Source: an uncultured Clostridia bacterium
GTDB taxonomy: Bacteria > Bacillota > Clostridia > TANB77 > CAG-508
Assembly: GCA_934141445.1 (NCBI GenBank)
Contig: CAKPCF010000042.1
Span: 1-5,056, forward strand
DNA: 5,056 nucleotides
Direction of reading: 5' to 3'
In this document: one piece after another, positions 4,692-5,056 of the stretch
Numbering within the stretch: position 1 is the stretch's first letter
How the letters are laid out: every line of letters starts with the position of its first letter
Notes under the pieces: model-generated
What the model was told of the DNA's origin: nothing
Seen by the model: only the letters and a program-made list of their open reading frames with translations
Databases searched by the model: none
Translations under genes and position numbers: made by a program

Positions 4692-5056
4692 ATGAGAAAG
4701 CAAAAAGTGAATAAGAAGTATTTGAATGAAAAATATAGTGAAGAACAAGGAATTACATTGATTGCGTTGGTAATCACGATAATTGTAATGTTAATTTTAG
4801 CAGGTATAAGTTTGAATTTGACAATTGGAGAAAATGGAATATTAGCACAAGCAAGAAATGCAAAGATTGCACAAGAGGATGCAGTCTTTAATGAACAGAA
4901 AGAATCAATTTTATTTGAAGCATATAATATGAAAAGAGAAGGCAAATCAGATGAAGAGATTGAAGCCTATTTAAAGCAAGCATTTTCAGAATTGGGAGAA
5001 AGAACAGTTGTAAGTAAAGTTGGAGATGAGTGGTTAATTGTTTCAGATGAAAGAAT
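4692..5056 (+). CDS. Prepilin-like protein (type IV pilin / type II pseudopilin N-terminal signal), 3' end missing
   Basis: The frame stays open from the ATG at 4692 to the window end (121 codons visible). TGGAGG at 4681-4686 sits five bases before the start. A 20-residue, lysine-rich leader ends in EEQG. It is followed by the hydrophobic stretch ITLIALVITIIVMLILAG (residues 21-38), the class III signal cleaved by a PilD-type prepilin peptidase after Gly20. A helical continuation (NGILAQARNAKIAQEDAV) and a soluble acidic region follow, as in the 'ITLIALVITIIV' prepilin family common in Clostridia. The canonical Glu at mature position +5 is replaced by Ala25, which is usual for this subfamily and not for classical pilins. 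It lies 28 bases after the small membrane protein gene. Mature protein length and any C-terminal domain cannot be seen, and such signals also occur on large surface proteins. Confidence 0.9.
   Translation, partial: MRKQKVNKKYLNEKYSEEQGITLIALVITIIVMLILAGISLNLTIGENGILAQARNAKIAQEDAVFNEQKESILFEAYNMKREGKSDEEIEAYLKQAFSELGERTVVSKVGDEWLIVSDER

Noticed and set aside
4673..4945. Leftward open frame antisense to the prepilin gene
   Set aside because: The plus strand encodes a clear prepilin with a ribosome site. The antisense product is hydrophobic only as a mirror of that sequence.

Overview
The window is strongly AT-rich. Its coding style (ata/aga/gga codons, A-rich Shine-Dalgarno regions, poly-T intrinsic terminators) and its gene families (BspA-type leucine-rich repeats, an Rpn-family PD-(D/E)XK nuclease, an 'ITLIALVITIIV' prepilin) suggest a low-GC Firmicute, most likely an uncultured gut Clostridium-like bacterium. 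Two tandem Spo0A-box-like motifs hint that it could belong to a sporulating lineage. The taxonomic placement is inference.

Layout, left to right. Positions 1-1692: the 3' part of a large surface-type leucine-rich-repeat gene, closed by a good intrinsic terminator. Positions 1693-2219: a noncoding stretch with two TGTCGAA boxes, a sigma-A-type promoter with no evident gene behind it, an orphan Shine-Dalgarno-like tract, then a second promoter and a foldable short leader for the next gene. Positions 2220-3134: an Rpn-family nuclease. Its 3' third contains a strong in-frame internal ribosome-binding site and ATG at 2844, the arrangement expected for an intragenic small protein. Positions 3135-4090: a compact transcription unit with its own promoter, a 257-residue beta-solenoid gene resembling bactofilins, and a GC-richer terminator. 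Its composition differs from its surroundings, so it looks like an inserted cassette. Positions 4091-4462: a noncoding stretch with a 12-bp hairpin, an 18-nt inverted repeat and a strong rightward terminator. Positions 4463-5056: the start of an operon encoding a 65-residue single-pass membrane protein and a prepilin-like protein that runs off the window.

How the genes may work together: the LRR protein and the prepilin are envelope or surface functions. The nuclease and the solenoid gene look like accessory cargo between them. The most interesting signal is the nuclease locus. Its translation could be limited by a leader that can occlude the start, and its C-terminal segment could be made separately from the internal start. 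This resembles the published intragenic-antitoxin arrangement of E. coli Rpn genes. No tRNA, rRNA, CRISPR array or complete insertion sequence was seen.
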